Positions 42,219 to 53,200 of a stretch of 64,000 nucleotides of DNA are shown here, one piece after another (the first letter of the stretch is position 1; each line of letters begins with the position of its first letter). The position numbers were made by a program, and so were the translations under genes. The notes beneath the pieces were generated by a model. The model searched no databases and was not told where the DNA came from. It saw nothing but the letters and a program-made list of their open reading frames with translations. Source of the DNA: Faecalibacterium prausnitzii. GTDB taxonomy: Bacteria; Bacillota; Clostridia; Oscillospirales; Ruminococcaceae. Location of the stretch: contig NZ_PRLE01000002.1 in assembly GCF_003287495.1 (NCBI RefSeq), positions 248,001 through 312,000 on the forward strand, read 5' to 3'.

Positions 42219-44228
42219 GTGATTTTCATAGCAGACAAAAAGTTTCGGGGCAGAGATAAAATCGTCCAGAAAATGACCAAGGATGGTCTGGTGGATGAAA
42301 ACCTCCGCACCGGGGAACAGAAGTCCGCGACCGCAGCAGAAAAGCCGGAGCAGGAAGATTCGGCAAAAGAAACTGCGGAAAAGGAAACAGATGAAGAACC
42401 TATCGTGGAAGAAGAACGGTGCATGGATGCCGGGGACGGGGAGGAGGATGCACCCCGGCATCACAGCACCGCCAAGCAGAGCGCGGACTATTACAAAGCC
42501 CATCAGGAGGAGGGCAAGCCGAAGGATGCGCCTGCGGAATCGGATGCAGAACCGCAGACCAAGAAAGGACGACTTTCCTTTGAGGATGAAAAAGGCGGCA
42601 TTGTCCGTGGCGTAGGAATGGGCGTTAAGAAGGTGGCCAAGAAAGGAGTGGATACCGCCACCGGGTTTGCCCATCAGAAAGTACATCAGGTGGAAAAGGA
42701 CAATTCCGGTGTGGAAGCTGCCCATAAGTCGGAAGAAGCCGCCGAACGCCTGCACCATTTTGTCAAAGGCAGGAAAAAGCCCAAAGATAAATCTGCCAGA
42801 GCGGAGAAAAGAGGTGGGGAGGATCAGAAATCCAGCCGCCTGAAATTTTCCGAGAGCGAGGGCGGCACTGCAGAAAATGCAGCAGAACCGTCGCTGAAAA
42901 AGAAACAGCCCCAGTCACCACCGACTGCCGCAGGAGGTGAAACAAAAACAGTCGGCGCGAAGTTTTACCAGAAAAAGCAGTATAAGGATGCCTATGCAGC
43001 CGCCAAGCGCGGTCAGAAAGCCGGAACTGCCGCCAGCAAGCAGGCGGCAGCGGCAACCAATACCATTACGGAGAAAGCAAAAGCGGCGGTGCAGGAGATC
43101 GTCGCGCAGAATAAAACCCTGTGGGTCAGTATTGGTGTGGGCATCCTGTTGGTGATGGTCATGCTGGGAGCCTTTTCAAGCTGCGGTGCGGCGATTCAGG
43201 GGACCGGCAGTACCTTTGTAGGAACGACCTACCCCAGCAAGGATGCCGATATGAAAGGTGCAGAAGAAGATTATCTGAAACTGGAAAAGGAACTGGATAA
43301 GCAGATTCGGCAGATGGAATCCACACATCCGGGCTATGATGAATACCGCTATCAGCTGGATGAGATCGGGCATGACCCGTATCAGCTGATTTCTCACCTG
43401 ACGGCGGTTTATGAGCAGTTCACCAGAGGACAGGTCAAGCCTGTTATCAAGGAACTGTTCAAGCAGCAGTATCTCCTGGAAGTGTGGGAAACCATTGAGA
43501 TTCGCACTCGTATGGAAACCAGAGTAGGGGTTCGGCCAACGATTGATGCTTTTGGGAATGTCAGCATGGAAACCTATACCTATCAGGAAGAAGTGGAATA
43601 TGAGTACAAAATCCTCAATGTCCTGCTGAAAAATAAGGGCTTCGATACCATCGCGCGGAAGAACATGAACCAGAAGCAGACCGGGCGGTACGATGCCTAT
43701 AACCTGACCTACGGAAACCGCCCCGAACTGTTCGGCGCAGGATCACCGACTTACAGCGGCGGCACAACGGGCAGTATTGGCACAGGCGGTGGTACTGGTG
43801 GTTCTGGCGGTGGTTTCAAATATGATATTCCATCGGAAGCTCTGTCGGATGAAAAGTTTGCAAGGATGATTGAGGAAGCTGAAAAATATCTCGGTATGCC
43901 GTATGTGTGGGGCGGAAGTTCCCCAAGCACCAGTTTTGACTGCTCTGGCTTCGTCTGCTGGGTCATCAATAACTGCGGCAATGGGTGGAGCGTTGGGCGT
44001 ACAACGGCCAACGGTCTGCGCGGGAAGTGCAGCTATGTTTCTCCTGCGGATGCACAGCCCGGCGACCTGATCTTCTTTGAGAAAACCTATAACACCGTTG
44101 GCGCGTCGCACGTTGGAATCTATGTCGGCAATGGCATGATGATCCACTGCGGCGACCCCATTTCCTATACCAGTATCAATTCGACCTACTGGCAAAGCCA
44201 CTTTTTAGGCTTTGGCCGCATCAACTGA
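42219..44228 (+). CDS. Membrane-anchored NlpC/P60 (C40) peptidoglycan hydrolase, CD1108 type
   Basis: A 669-residue wall hydrolase that would open peptidoglycan for the channel. Residues 1-285 are charged, low-complexity and probably cytoplasmic (ADKKFRGRDKIVQKMTKDGLVDEN, then Lys/Glu/Ala-rich). One membrane helix, LWVSIGVGILLVMVMLGAFSSC, sits near 305. After a spacer domain and a Gly-rich linker, the NlpC/P60 domain has the catalytic Cys575 in FDCSGF and His631 in ASHVGIY, with MIHCGDPISYTS following. The start is unclear: GTG 42219 overlaps the ribosome site AAGGAGGTGA, while family proteins start at ADKK, where the codon is ATA (42231). Only the C40 domain is present, without the lysozyme-like domain of some relatives. 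Confidence 0.88.
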   Translation: MIFIADKKFRGRDKIVQKMTKDGLVDENLRTGEQKSATAAEKPEQEDSAKETAEKETDEEPIVEEERCMDAGDGEEDAPRHHSTAKQSADYYKAHQEEGKPKDAPAESDAEPQTKKGRLSFEDEKGGIVRGVGMGVKKVAKKGVDTATGFAHQKVHQVEKDNSGVEAAHKSEEAAERLHHFVKGRKKPKDKSARAEKRGGEDQKSSRLKFSESEGGTAENAAEPSLKKKQPQSPPTAAGGETKTVGAKFYQKKQYKDAYAAAKRGQKAGTAASKQAAAATNTITEKAKAAVQEIVAQNKTLWVSIGVGILLVMVMLGAFSSCGAAIQGTGSTFVGTTYPSKDADMKGAEEDYLKLEKELDKQIRQMESTHPGYDEYRYQLDEIGHDPYQLISHLTAVYEQFTRGQVKPVIKELFKQQYLLEVWETIEIRTRMETRVGVRPTIDAFGNVSMETYTYQEEVEYEYKILNVLLKNKGFDTIARKNMNQKQTGRYDAYNLTYGNRPELFGAGSPTYSGGTTGSIGTGGGTGGSGGGFKYDIPSEALSDEKFARMIEEAEKYLGMPYVWGGSSPSTSFDCSGFVCWVINNCGNGWSVGRTTANGLRGKCSYVSPADAQPGDLIFFEKTYNTVGASHVGIYVGNGMMIHCGDPISYTSINSTYWQSHFLGFGRIN

Positions 44229-44239
44229 AAGGAGAGCCG

Positions 44240-44512
44240 ATGGGCAAAAAATTACAGAAATATCTGGATGAAGCCGAAAAGACGGAACAGCAGATCGCGG
44301 AACTGGAAGAACGGCTGAGAACCATCCGGGCAGCACAGAAAAAGGAAGAGGACAGCGAGATCATTCGTGCCATCCGCAGCACCAAGATGGGCGGGCGCGA
44401 ACTGCTGGCTCTGCTGGACAACATTCAGGCGGGCAATGTGACGTTCCTGACCGCTGTAAACAAGGCTTCGGAAGAAGCAGAAACGGAGGAAGCGATTGAA
44501 AAAGATGCTTAA
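44240..44512 (+). CDS. DUF4315 family protein
   Basis: A 90-residue helical protein: KKLQKYLDEAEKTEQQIAELEERLRTIRAAQKKEEDSEIIRAIRSTKMGGRELLALLDNIQAGN. This is the typical DUF4315 text; the gene is almost always placed between the C40 peptidase and DUF4366 in Tn1549-like ICEs. A coiled coil covers residues 5-40. Function is unknown; its place points to the mating channel. The ATG follows AAAGGAGAGCCG and its end overlaps the next gene by 17 bases. Confidence 0.9.
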   Translation: MGKKLQKYLDEAEKTEQQIAELEERLRTIRAAQKKEEDSEIIRAIRSTKMGGRELLALLDNIQAGNVTFLTAVNKASEEAETEEAIEKDA

Positions 44513-45155
44513 ACGGCTGGGTGTTGTTATTCCCAGCACAATTCTGACCCTGATGATGGCGGTGGGCTTTTCGACCCCGGCCTTTGCCTATGTGGATACC
44601 ACTGAGGTGGCAGAGGAACCTGTGCAGGTAATCGAGGAAGCAGAGCCGACCGAGGAAGAAAAGATCCCATTCACCATCGCGGGCAACGGTGAGGTGGAGG
44701 ACAACATGGTGGATGACCCCAGTAAGGAGTTCTTCACGGTCAAGACCAAGGGCGGCAACACATTCTTTCTGGTGATCGACCGGGCGCGAAACAGTGAGAA
44801 CGTCTATATGCTCTCGATGATCGACGAGTACGATTTGCAGGAGTTTCTGGACGATGAAGATCGGAACGGCAAACAGGAAGAAGAAACACCTGCGGTAGTC
44901 CTGCCCGAAACCAAACCCGAAACCACCCCGGACGTAGAAATCGAAGAACCGAAAGAGGAATCAAGCGGCGGCATGAATAAGATTCTGCTGCTGGTATTCG
45001 TGGCTGCGCTGGGCGGTGCAGGTGTTTTCTTCTATTTCTACATTTATAAGCCGAAGCCGAAAGAAGAAACGCCGCAGAGTGAAAATCTGGAAACCGACCA
45101 GAGCCTTGCGACTGTGAACGAGGATAATCAGTCCAGCAACGAAAATGGCACATAA
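44496..45155 (+). CDS. DUF4366 family exported membrane protein
   Basis: A 219-residue protein with a cleavable signal (KKMLKRLGVVIPSTILTLMMAVGFSTPAFA, cut after AFA), an external domain with FTIAGNGEVEDNMVDDPSKEFFTVKTKGGNTFFLVIDRARNSENVYMLSMIDEYDL, a Pro/Glu-rich linker, and one C-terminal membrane helix (ILLLVFVAALGGAGVFFYFYIY) with a short acidic tail. The NTFFLVIDR core is the DUF4366 signature. It probably contributes to the extracellular side of the mating apparatus. Translation starts at TTG 44496 after GGAGG. A terminator follows at 45176. Confidence 0.9.
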   Translation: MKKMLKRLGVVIPSTILTLMMAVGFSTPAFAYVDTTEVAEEPVQVIEEAEPTEEEKIPFTIAGNGEVEDNMVDDPSKEFFTVKTKGGNTFFLVIDRARNSENVYMLSMIDEYDLQEFLDDEDRNGKQEEETPAVVLPETKPETTPDVEIEEPKEESSGGMNKILLLVFVAALGGAGVFFYFYIYKPKPKEETPQSENLETDQSLATVNEDNQSSNENGT

Positions 45156-45175
45156 GAAAACCGTAACATAAGGAT

Positions 45176-45209
45176 GCAGGGGTAGTCGAAAGGCTATCCC
45201 TGCTTTTTT
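45176..45209 (+). terminator. Intrinsic terminator after channel genes
   Basis: GCAGGGGTAG (45176-45185) pairs with CTATCCCTGC (45194-45203), followed by six T. It separates the channel operon from topB, probably only partly since topB has no clear promoter of its own. Confidence 0.8.
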
Positions 45210-45225
45210 CAAAAAGGAGAAAGCG

Positions 45226-47274
45226 TTGAAATATCTGGTGATTGCAGAAAAGCCGAATGTATCCAGAGCCATAGCCAAGGTGATCGGTGCATATCGGCAG
45301 GAGGACGGGTATCTGGAGGGTGGGGATTGCGTGGTAAGCTGGTGTCTGGGGCATCTGGCAGAGTATGCAGCCCCGGAACATTACGATGAACGCTATGAGA
45401 ACTGGCGTTTTGAGGATTTGCCGATTCTCCCTGTTGAGTGGAAACTGCTGGTACACAATACCAAGAAGCCGCAGTTCAATGTTCTGCGCAAACTGCTCCG
45501 CAGCAAGAAATTTGATTATGTGGTGAACGCCTGCGACGCAGGGCGCGAGGGTGAAGCAATTTTCCGTCGTGTGTATGCCCTTGCCGGAAGTAAACTCCCC
45601 ATCAAGCGGCTGTGGATCAGCAGCATGGAGGATGCCGCCATCCAGCAGGGCTTTGAAAACCTGAAAGATGGTGCGGCCTATGATAACCTGTTTGCAGCGT
45701 CCGAGTGCAGAGCAAAAGCAGACTGGCTGATCGGCATGAACGGAACCCGCGCTTTTACGAAAAAGTACGGCAGAAAGCAGACCATTGGTCGTGTGCAGAC
45801 CCCGACGCTGGCGATGCTGACCGAACGGCAGGCCAAAATCCAGAACTTTGTAAAAGAACCCTATTATAAAGTGGAACTGTCCGGCGCGGGTGTTGTGGCG
45901 GCATCGGAACAGATGGCGCAGGAGCAGGATGCCGATACCATGCAGGCTGCTTGCGATGGACAGTGCGCCGTGGTTGGCAGCATCGAGCGCAAGAGGGCAG
46001 AAAAGAAGCCCCCGAAGCTGTATGACCTGACAACTTTGCAGAGAGAAGCAAACCGCTATTACGGCCTGACCGCCAGCCAGACCTTGCAGGCGGCGCAAGA
46101 ATTGTACGAAGAAAAGCTGGTGACATACCCCAGAACGGACAGCCAGTTTGTGACCGAGGATATGCGCAAGACGGTGGAATCTCTGGTGCTGGCCTTAGAT
46201 GGCGCGGCGGCAGACGTAAGCTGCGTTATCAACAACAGCAAGGTCACAGACCATCATGCGCTCCTGCCGACAATGCAGGGCGCAAAGTGTAATAAGGCAA
46301 AGCTGTCCGAAACCAAACAGAAGATTCTTTCGCTTATTATCTGGAAGCTGGTGCAGGCTGTGCAGCCGCCGTTCATCTACGAAGATGTTCTGGTGACGGT
46401 ATGCTGCCAGGGCAGGAACTTCACGGCAAAATATAAGGACATTTTGCAGCCCGGATACACGGCAAAGCCCGTTCCGTTTGTGGAGCCGGAAAAGGACAAG
46501 GATGTACCACTTCCCAAAAAGATGGAGCAGGGAATGGTTCTTCCTGTGGTACGGGCAGAGAAAAAGCAGGGCTTTACTTCGCCGCCGAAAATCTACACCG
46601 AAGATACTCTGCTGTCGGCCATGGAAACGGCAGGCAACAAAGAATTCGATAAGGACACCGAGAAGAAAGGTCTGGGAACACCGGCAACCCGTGCTGCGAT
46701 TCTGGAAAAGCTGGTATCCTCCGGCTATGTACAGCGTAAAGGCAAACAGATGATTCCCACGGAGGACGGTGTAGCCGCAATTCGCAATATCCCGGACTAC
46801 CTGAAATCCGCCAGCATGACAGCTGAATGGGAAAATGACCTGCTGCGGATGGAACGCGGCGAGATCAAGCCCCATGATTTTATGCAGGGCATCCACGGAC
46901 TGCTCGATAAGATGCTGGCTGACCTGCGGCAGATTCCTACCGTCGCGGCAACTCCCAATTATAATAAGGTAAGCGTGGGAAACTGTCCGGTCTGCGGAAA
47001 CCCTGTGCATGAAAGCAAACTCAGCTTTTGTTGTGCAGACCGTAGCTGCAAATTTGCACTCTGGAAAGAAAGCAGATACTTGTCCAACATGAGAAAGACG
47101 CTGGACAGGAGGATGGCAGTAGACCTTTTGAAGAAAGGTCGCACCCATGTAAAAGACTTTTATTCCGTGAAAAAAGATAAGACATTCGCTGCTGACCTTG
47201 TGATGCGCGTCGAAGATGGCCGCGCACAGTACAGTTTGGAATTTCCCAAAACACCGATGAAAAAGAAAACGTAA
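45226..47274 (+). CDS. topB: DNA topoisomerase III
   Basis: A type IA topoisomerase, 682 residues, encoded by most ICEs of this group and thought to resolve DNA during transfer or replication. TOPRIM domain: YLVIAEKPNVSRAIAKVIG at the N-terminus and VNACDAGREGEAIFRRVY with the acidic triad. The catalytic Tyr lies in LVTYPRTDSQF near residue 301. The C-terminus has a zinc-binding part, CPVCGNPVHESKLSFCCADRSCKFALWKES. Translation starts at TTG 45226 after AAGGAGAAAGCG. It is followed after 14 bases by the giant helicase gene. Confidence 0.95.
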   Translation: MKYLVIAEKPNVSRAIAKVIGAYRQEDGYLEGGDCVVSWCLGHLAEYAAPEHYDERYENWRFEDLPILPVEWKLLVHNTKKPQFNVLRKLLRSKKFDYVVNACDAGREGEAIFRRVYALAGSKLPIKRLWISSMEDAAIQQGFENLKDGAAYDNLFAASECRAKADWLIGMNGTRAFTKKYGRKQTIGRVQTPTLAMLTERQAKIQNFVKEPYYKVELSGAGVVAASEQMAQEQDADTMQAACDGQCAVVGSIERKRAEKKPPKLYDLTTLQREANRYYGLTASQTLQAAQELYEEKLVTYPRTDSQFVTEDMRKTVESLVLALDGAAADVSCVINNSKVTDHHALLPTMQGAKCNKAKLSETKQKILSLIIWKLVQAVQPPFIYEDVLVTVCCQGRNFTAKYKDILQPGYTAKPVPFVEPEKDKDVPLPKKMEQGMVLPVVRAEKKQGFTSPPKIYTEDTLLSAMETAGNKEFDKDTEKKGLGTPATRAAILEKLVSSGYVQRKGKQMIPTEDGVAAIRNIPDYLKSASMTAEWENDLLRMERGEIKPHDFMQGIHGLLDKMLADLRQIPTVAATPNYNKVSVGNCPVCGNPVHESKLSFCCADRSCKFALWKESRYLSNMRKTLDRRMAVDLLKKGRTHVKDFYSVKKDKTFAADLVMRVEDGRAQYSLEFPKTPMKKKT

Positions 47275-47288
47275 AGGAGGTTTGACCC

Positions 47289-50200
47289 TTGCCACAGATT
47301 AACGATATTCGAGAATTGGCGCAGCAGAACGCCCGGTATGTCAGTAACTCGCCACAGGACTGGATGAGTTATCTGGATGTGGCGGCGCGGCTGTACCGCT
47401 ATTCGTTCACCGATGCGCTCCTGATCCACGCACAGCGGCCCGATGCGACCGCCTGTGCAGAACTGGAACTCTGGAATCAGAAAATGAGCCGATGGGTCAA
47501 CCGTGGTGCAAAAGGCATCGCGCTTCTGGATGATACCGGACCGCGTACCAGACTGCGGTATGTGTTCGATATTGCTGACACCCATCTGGTGCGCGGCGGA
47601 AAAACACCGCTCTTATGGAATCTGGACAGCCACGAGCATGAGCAGGCTATCTTAGACCATCTGGCAGATACCTACGGTTTATCCCAGACGGACAGCATGA
47701 ACGCTGCTCTGCTGGAACTGGCACAGCAGCTGACCGCCGACAATCTGGATGAAGCGATGGACGGTCTGGCCTATGAGGTGAAAGACACTTTTCTGGAAGA
47801 ACTGGACGAAGATAACATCCGTGTCCGCTTCCGGGAACTGATGACCAACAGTATCTTCTATACGCTTTCCCGGCGTTGCGGGCAGGAGCCTATGGATGTG
47901 CTGGACGATGATGACTTTATCCGCATCGTGGATTTCAACAAGCTGCAGGTGCTGTCGTTCCTTGGCAACGCGGTTTCCGAACAGTGCGAAGCGGTTCTTT
48001 TTGACATTGGCCGTGAGATGCGGAAAATTTACAAAAAAGAAATCACGCAGCAGCTTGAAAAAACTGTTGACAGCTTGTATAATACCAATACAGACTTTAG
48101 TGTATTAAAGCGTGAAACTGAAGAAGCCACGACCAAAGGAGGACAAGAAAATGGAGTTGACGTATTACCGCAAGGGAGATTATCTGTTCCCGAATCTGGC
48201 CGTGCAGGACGAGCCGCAGACCATCGGGAAGTACGGGATGCTGCGCAGGACGTATCTGAAAGAGAACCGCAAGAACTGGTATCAGAGTATGCTGATGAGC
48301 GGCAGGCTGAACCAGCATCTGGCGCAGATCGAGGAAGAAGCGGAAAGCAGGGTGGAAACGCTGCTGGACAGCCTGAACGAGAAGTTCCCGGCACCGAGCA
48401 AGGAGCAGGACCCGCTGGCATGGGCGGCGCACCAGAACAACCTGACAGCGATGGCCGAGGAGATCGTCTTGAAGGAATTGGTGTACAATTAACTGAATCG
48501 ACAACGGAACAGGATTTGAGCGAAGCAGAGGAAGAAATTGCCTCTGCTTTTTCTTTTCCTGATCTGCCGACCGTGGAACAGCAGATCCGCGCCATTGAAG
48601 CACCGATCCAGGCGCGGTATGCGGATGAAATTGCACTTGATTCCGAGGTGGTTGATGAAGTTCTGCGCACGGGCAGCAACCGCAGTAAAGGTCAGCTTCG
48701 TCTGATCTACAATTTCATGGTTGAGAAAACCCCGGAAGAGTACACGGAGTTCGTGAAAAACGAATATGGTACGGGCGGCAAAGGCTTTGAAATTGACGGT
48801 TCAAAGTATGCAGTCTGGTTCGATGATCTGGGGCTTCGCATTGCAGCAGGTGACACGGCCAAGGGCGGCACGCTTGTCAATGCGTTTTTGTCGTGGGAGG
48901 ATGTGAGCAACCGTATCTATGAACTGCTCCGGCAGGGTGAGTATGCGCCGCAGGCGGTTCTGGATGCTGCACGGCAGAATGCTTTGCAGGAACACGCGCA
49001 GACATTGGCTTATATGGAGCGCGACTTGGCCGATGGCGTTGCCGAAGCAGTGTTTCAGGATACAGAAATCTTCAGGGGCGGTTTCCCGGAACTGACGGAC
49101 AGACTGGCGGGCCTGCTGGACGATGCAGCTTTTCTGACCGATCTCAATGAAAGATTGTCCGCGCTGGGAGAAGCCTATGCCGAAGATAAAGACCTGATGC
49201 GGATGCACTTTTATAAGCCGGATAAGGTTGCGGCGCTGTTCCAGCAGTTTGCAAAGCCTTATCAGAACTACTCGGCGCGGGATGGCTTTCACTGGAATGA
49301 GTACAAACGATTCATCACGGAAGATGAAATCAATGGATATTTTACACGGGGCAGCAATTACTCGGACAGTCGGCTGGCAATCTATTCATTCTTTCTGAAC
49401 CACGAGGACAAAAAAGAGCGGGCAGACTTCCTGAAAGACCATTACGGAATCGGCGGCAGCAGCCATGCGCTCTGCGGGGCAGACGATTCCCACGAAGATC
49501 ACGATGGCAGGGGCATTGCTTTGGAGCGTGGCCCATACGGGAACCCGTATGCCAGCGTTCATTTGAACTGGAATCAGGCTGCAGGCCGAATAGAGCGGCT
49601 CATCCACGACAGTGAATATCTGAAACCTGCGGACTACTCCCGGATGCCTGTCTATGAGCGCGAGCGGATGGCAATGCGGGTGATGGGATTCTATCACCAT
49701 CTGCCGAACGAGGTAGAACGTCCTTATCCGCAAGACCTTTACCATGAAGAAGGCCGAAAAGCTCTTGTTGAAAAGCTGACAGACTCCGAACAGTCGGCAA
49801 AACTTCTGGAGCAGATGGACAATGCACTGCTGTCTGTGCCGCTGGATTCGGAAGAATATGAGCGCAAGGCAGAATTCCTCTCTATCCTGCACCAGTATGT
49901 CGAGGGAACGTACACGATTTTCCCGGAAAAGAAAAGGGCTGTTGAGATTGCGGTTCCTGAACAGGGGCAGATGTCTATGTTCGACTTTATGGAGCAGGAG
50001 CCGCAATCGAAAGAGCAGTCAACCGCCGCAGCGGTTGAGGAACCTCGAAAGGCAAAAGTCGTTGCACGGTATCAGTCAACGGTGATGATGCAGGCGGGAT
50101 ATATCGAGGATATTGCAATTCTGCAATATTCCGATGGCAAATTCTATAACCATTACAACTATGACGAAGAAACGGGAACAGGTACAGCAGAAACAGGGCC

Positions 50201-53200
50201 GTTTAACAGTCTGAATGATGCAAAGGCGGTTATTTGTCAAACGAGAGAAGATGCAAAAGCAGTAGAATCGTTTGAAAATCAGCCTAAGCAAATGTACAGC
50301 AGAGAAAACGGCAGTTTTCTGTATTTGGACAATAACCATCTGTACCGCATTGAGCGTTCCAATGCGCATGACGTTTATCTGAAAGATATGGAAAATTCGG
50401 CGGTGGCTGGCCGGGTCATTCCGTTACCGTCATATAGCGAAACGCTGGCGAAGAATCCGCTGAACGATTTCCTGAAACTGGATGCAGACCATACCCAGAA
50501 AGACAGCCGCAGCATCTATAAAGAATGTCTGTACACGCTGCTGGAAAAGGTAGAGCGCAGCGAAATCTATCCGCTGCTGCGTGATCGCGATACCACCGAG
50601 GAAGAAGCGGAAAATCTGATCCGTGAGAAAATCGAGGATTTGTTTGCTTCCGGCGAGGTGGAAAATGCTGCTTACTCCGAGGCTATCGACACATGGGCGC
50701 ACTTCGGAGAGTGGATTCAGGAAGATATTTTCCAGCGCACCTATCAGGACGTTATTACGGACAGGCGGGATGCCGTTGCACTGTATCAGGATAGCAAGGA
50801 CGCACCGCAATGGGTGCGCGGCATGATGGTTCCGTATGCAGCGGAAGAGAAGGCCGTTGAGCCGACCTTGCAGCCCCTGCCGCTGGATGCCGCCAACGAG
50901 TATAACGCGCTGAAAGAACGTCACCCGGATGCTCTGGTCGGCTACGAGCAGTACGGAAACTTTGAGTTCTACGGCGGAGATGCAAAGCGCGTTTCCGAAC
51001 TGCTTGGAACAAAAATTCTGGAAAAGGAAACCGCGTTCGACAAAGTTGAGGTATCTGGTTTTCCGCGTGAACAGTGGGCTTCACAGGCAATGAGGCTCTG
51101 GAAGCAAGGGGAGAACGTCTATCTGTCCGGCCAGCAGGAAGATGGAACCCATGCCCAAACGAAATACTTCCGCAGAGAGGAATATCTGCCTGTTAATACC
51201 ATCATCGAACTGGACGATAGAGAGTTCCGCGTGGATTCTGTCAACTTTGAGCAGGGAACGGTCAGCTTGCAGGACATGACCCTTGCGAAAGAAGCTCGGT
51301 ATCCGATCTTCCGAACGGAACCGCTGGATTACATTCGGCACCTGTATGAGCAGGCAGATGTGCCGATGGAAGAAGCAGTGGAAATCACGGTCTTTACGGC
51401 TCTGCACAACGCTGGCGTTGCATACGAGGATTTTTCCCCGGAGCAGATGGATGTGATCTATTCGGTGGCAGAATCAGGCGGCGAACTGGAAGAACTGCTC
51501 AACCCTGACTTTCCGCCGGAACAGATGCAGCTGATCGCAGATGTGCAGAACCGAACGGATGCCATCAGCCGTGCAGCGGCAGAGGAAGCCCTTGAACCAC
51601 TGACCCAGCAGCCTATGACCACGGCAGAGGTCAACCATGCAAGGCGGCAGCACAATCTTCCGCTGGACAGTGGAGCAGAAACGGAACTGCCTGCGCAGTC
51701 CAAACAGGAGTCTATGAACTTCCGTATTACGGACGATGATCTCGGTGCAGGAGGGCCGAAAGCAAAGTATAAAGCCAATGTGGAGGCCATTCGGGTGCTG
51801 CAAACGCTGGATGCAGAGCAACGGCAGGCTACCGCAGAAGAGCAGGAGATGCTTTCCCGGTATGTGGGCTGGGGCGGCATTCCGCAGGCGTTCGACGAAA
51901 ACAATGCGGACTGGACAAAGGAACACGCTGAATTGGAATCGCTGCTCACGGCAGATGAGTATAAGGAAGCCCGTGCCAGTACGCTGAATGCGTTTTACAC
52001 TTCTCCTACGGTCATCAAGGCGATGTACGAAGCCCTGGGCAATATGGGATTGTCCAAAGGCAACGTGCTGGAACCGTCCTGTGGTGTCGGCAATTTCATG
52101 GGTCTGGTGCCGGAGAGCATGGAGAAGATTCGGATGTACGGCGTGGAGCTGGACGGCATTTCGGGCCGCATTGCACAGCAGTTGTACCAGAAAAACAAGA
52201 TTGCGGTGCAGGGCTTTGAAACCATGCAGTTCCCGGACAGCTTTTTCGACTGTGTTGTGGGCAATGTGCCGTTTGGCAATTATAAGGTGCCGGATAAGCG
52301 GTATGATCGCCACAATTTCCTCATCCACGATTATTTTATCGCCAAGAGCCTTGACCTTGTGCGTCCGGGCGGTGTGGTGGCGGTGGTAACGTCCAGCGGT
52401 ACGATGGATAAGAAGGATTCTTCTGTCCGTGAGTACCTTGCCAACCGCGCCGATCTGGTCGGCGCAATTCGTCTGCCGAACAACGCGTTCCAGCGTAATG
52501 CCAACACGAGCGTAGTTGCGGACATTCTGTTCCTGCAGAAGCGTGACCGTGCGGCAGTGGAGAGGGCTGACTGGGTGGATCTCTCTGAAACACCGGAAGG
52601 CTACTCCATCAACCAATATTTCGCGCAGCATCCTGAGATGGTGCTGGGGGAGATCACCACCGAAAGCACTCAGTATGGCAAGCAGGAAACTACGGTCAAA
52701 CCCATCGAAGGCGCAGACCTTGCCAAGCAGTTAAAAGAGGCGGTCGGCAACATCCATGCCACCATCACGGAGCCGGAAATCTCCGACGATGAACTAGATG
52801 TGCAGGAAGAACCCATTCCGGCAGACCTAAGTGTGAAGAATTTCAGCTTCACGAATGTGGACGGACAGATTTACTACCGTGAAAACTCCTTTATGAACAA
52901 GGTGGAACTGCCTGCCGTAACTGCAGAGCGAGTGCTGGGCATGATCGCTCTGCGGGAAACCACCCGGAAGCTGTTGGACTGCCAGCTGCATGATGGTTCG
53001 GATGCGGAAGTACAGCTTTTGCAGAATGAACTGAAACAGCAGTACACCGCATTTAAGGCGCAGTATGGTCTTATCAACAGCACTGCCAACAAGCGAGCGT
53101 TCCGACAGGACAGCAGCTATTGTCTGCTGGCATCGCTGGAAATCCTAGATGAAGAGAAGAATCTCAAACGGCTTGCCGATATTTTTACAAAGCGCACCAT

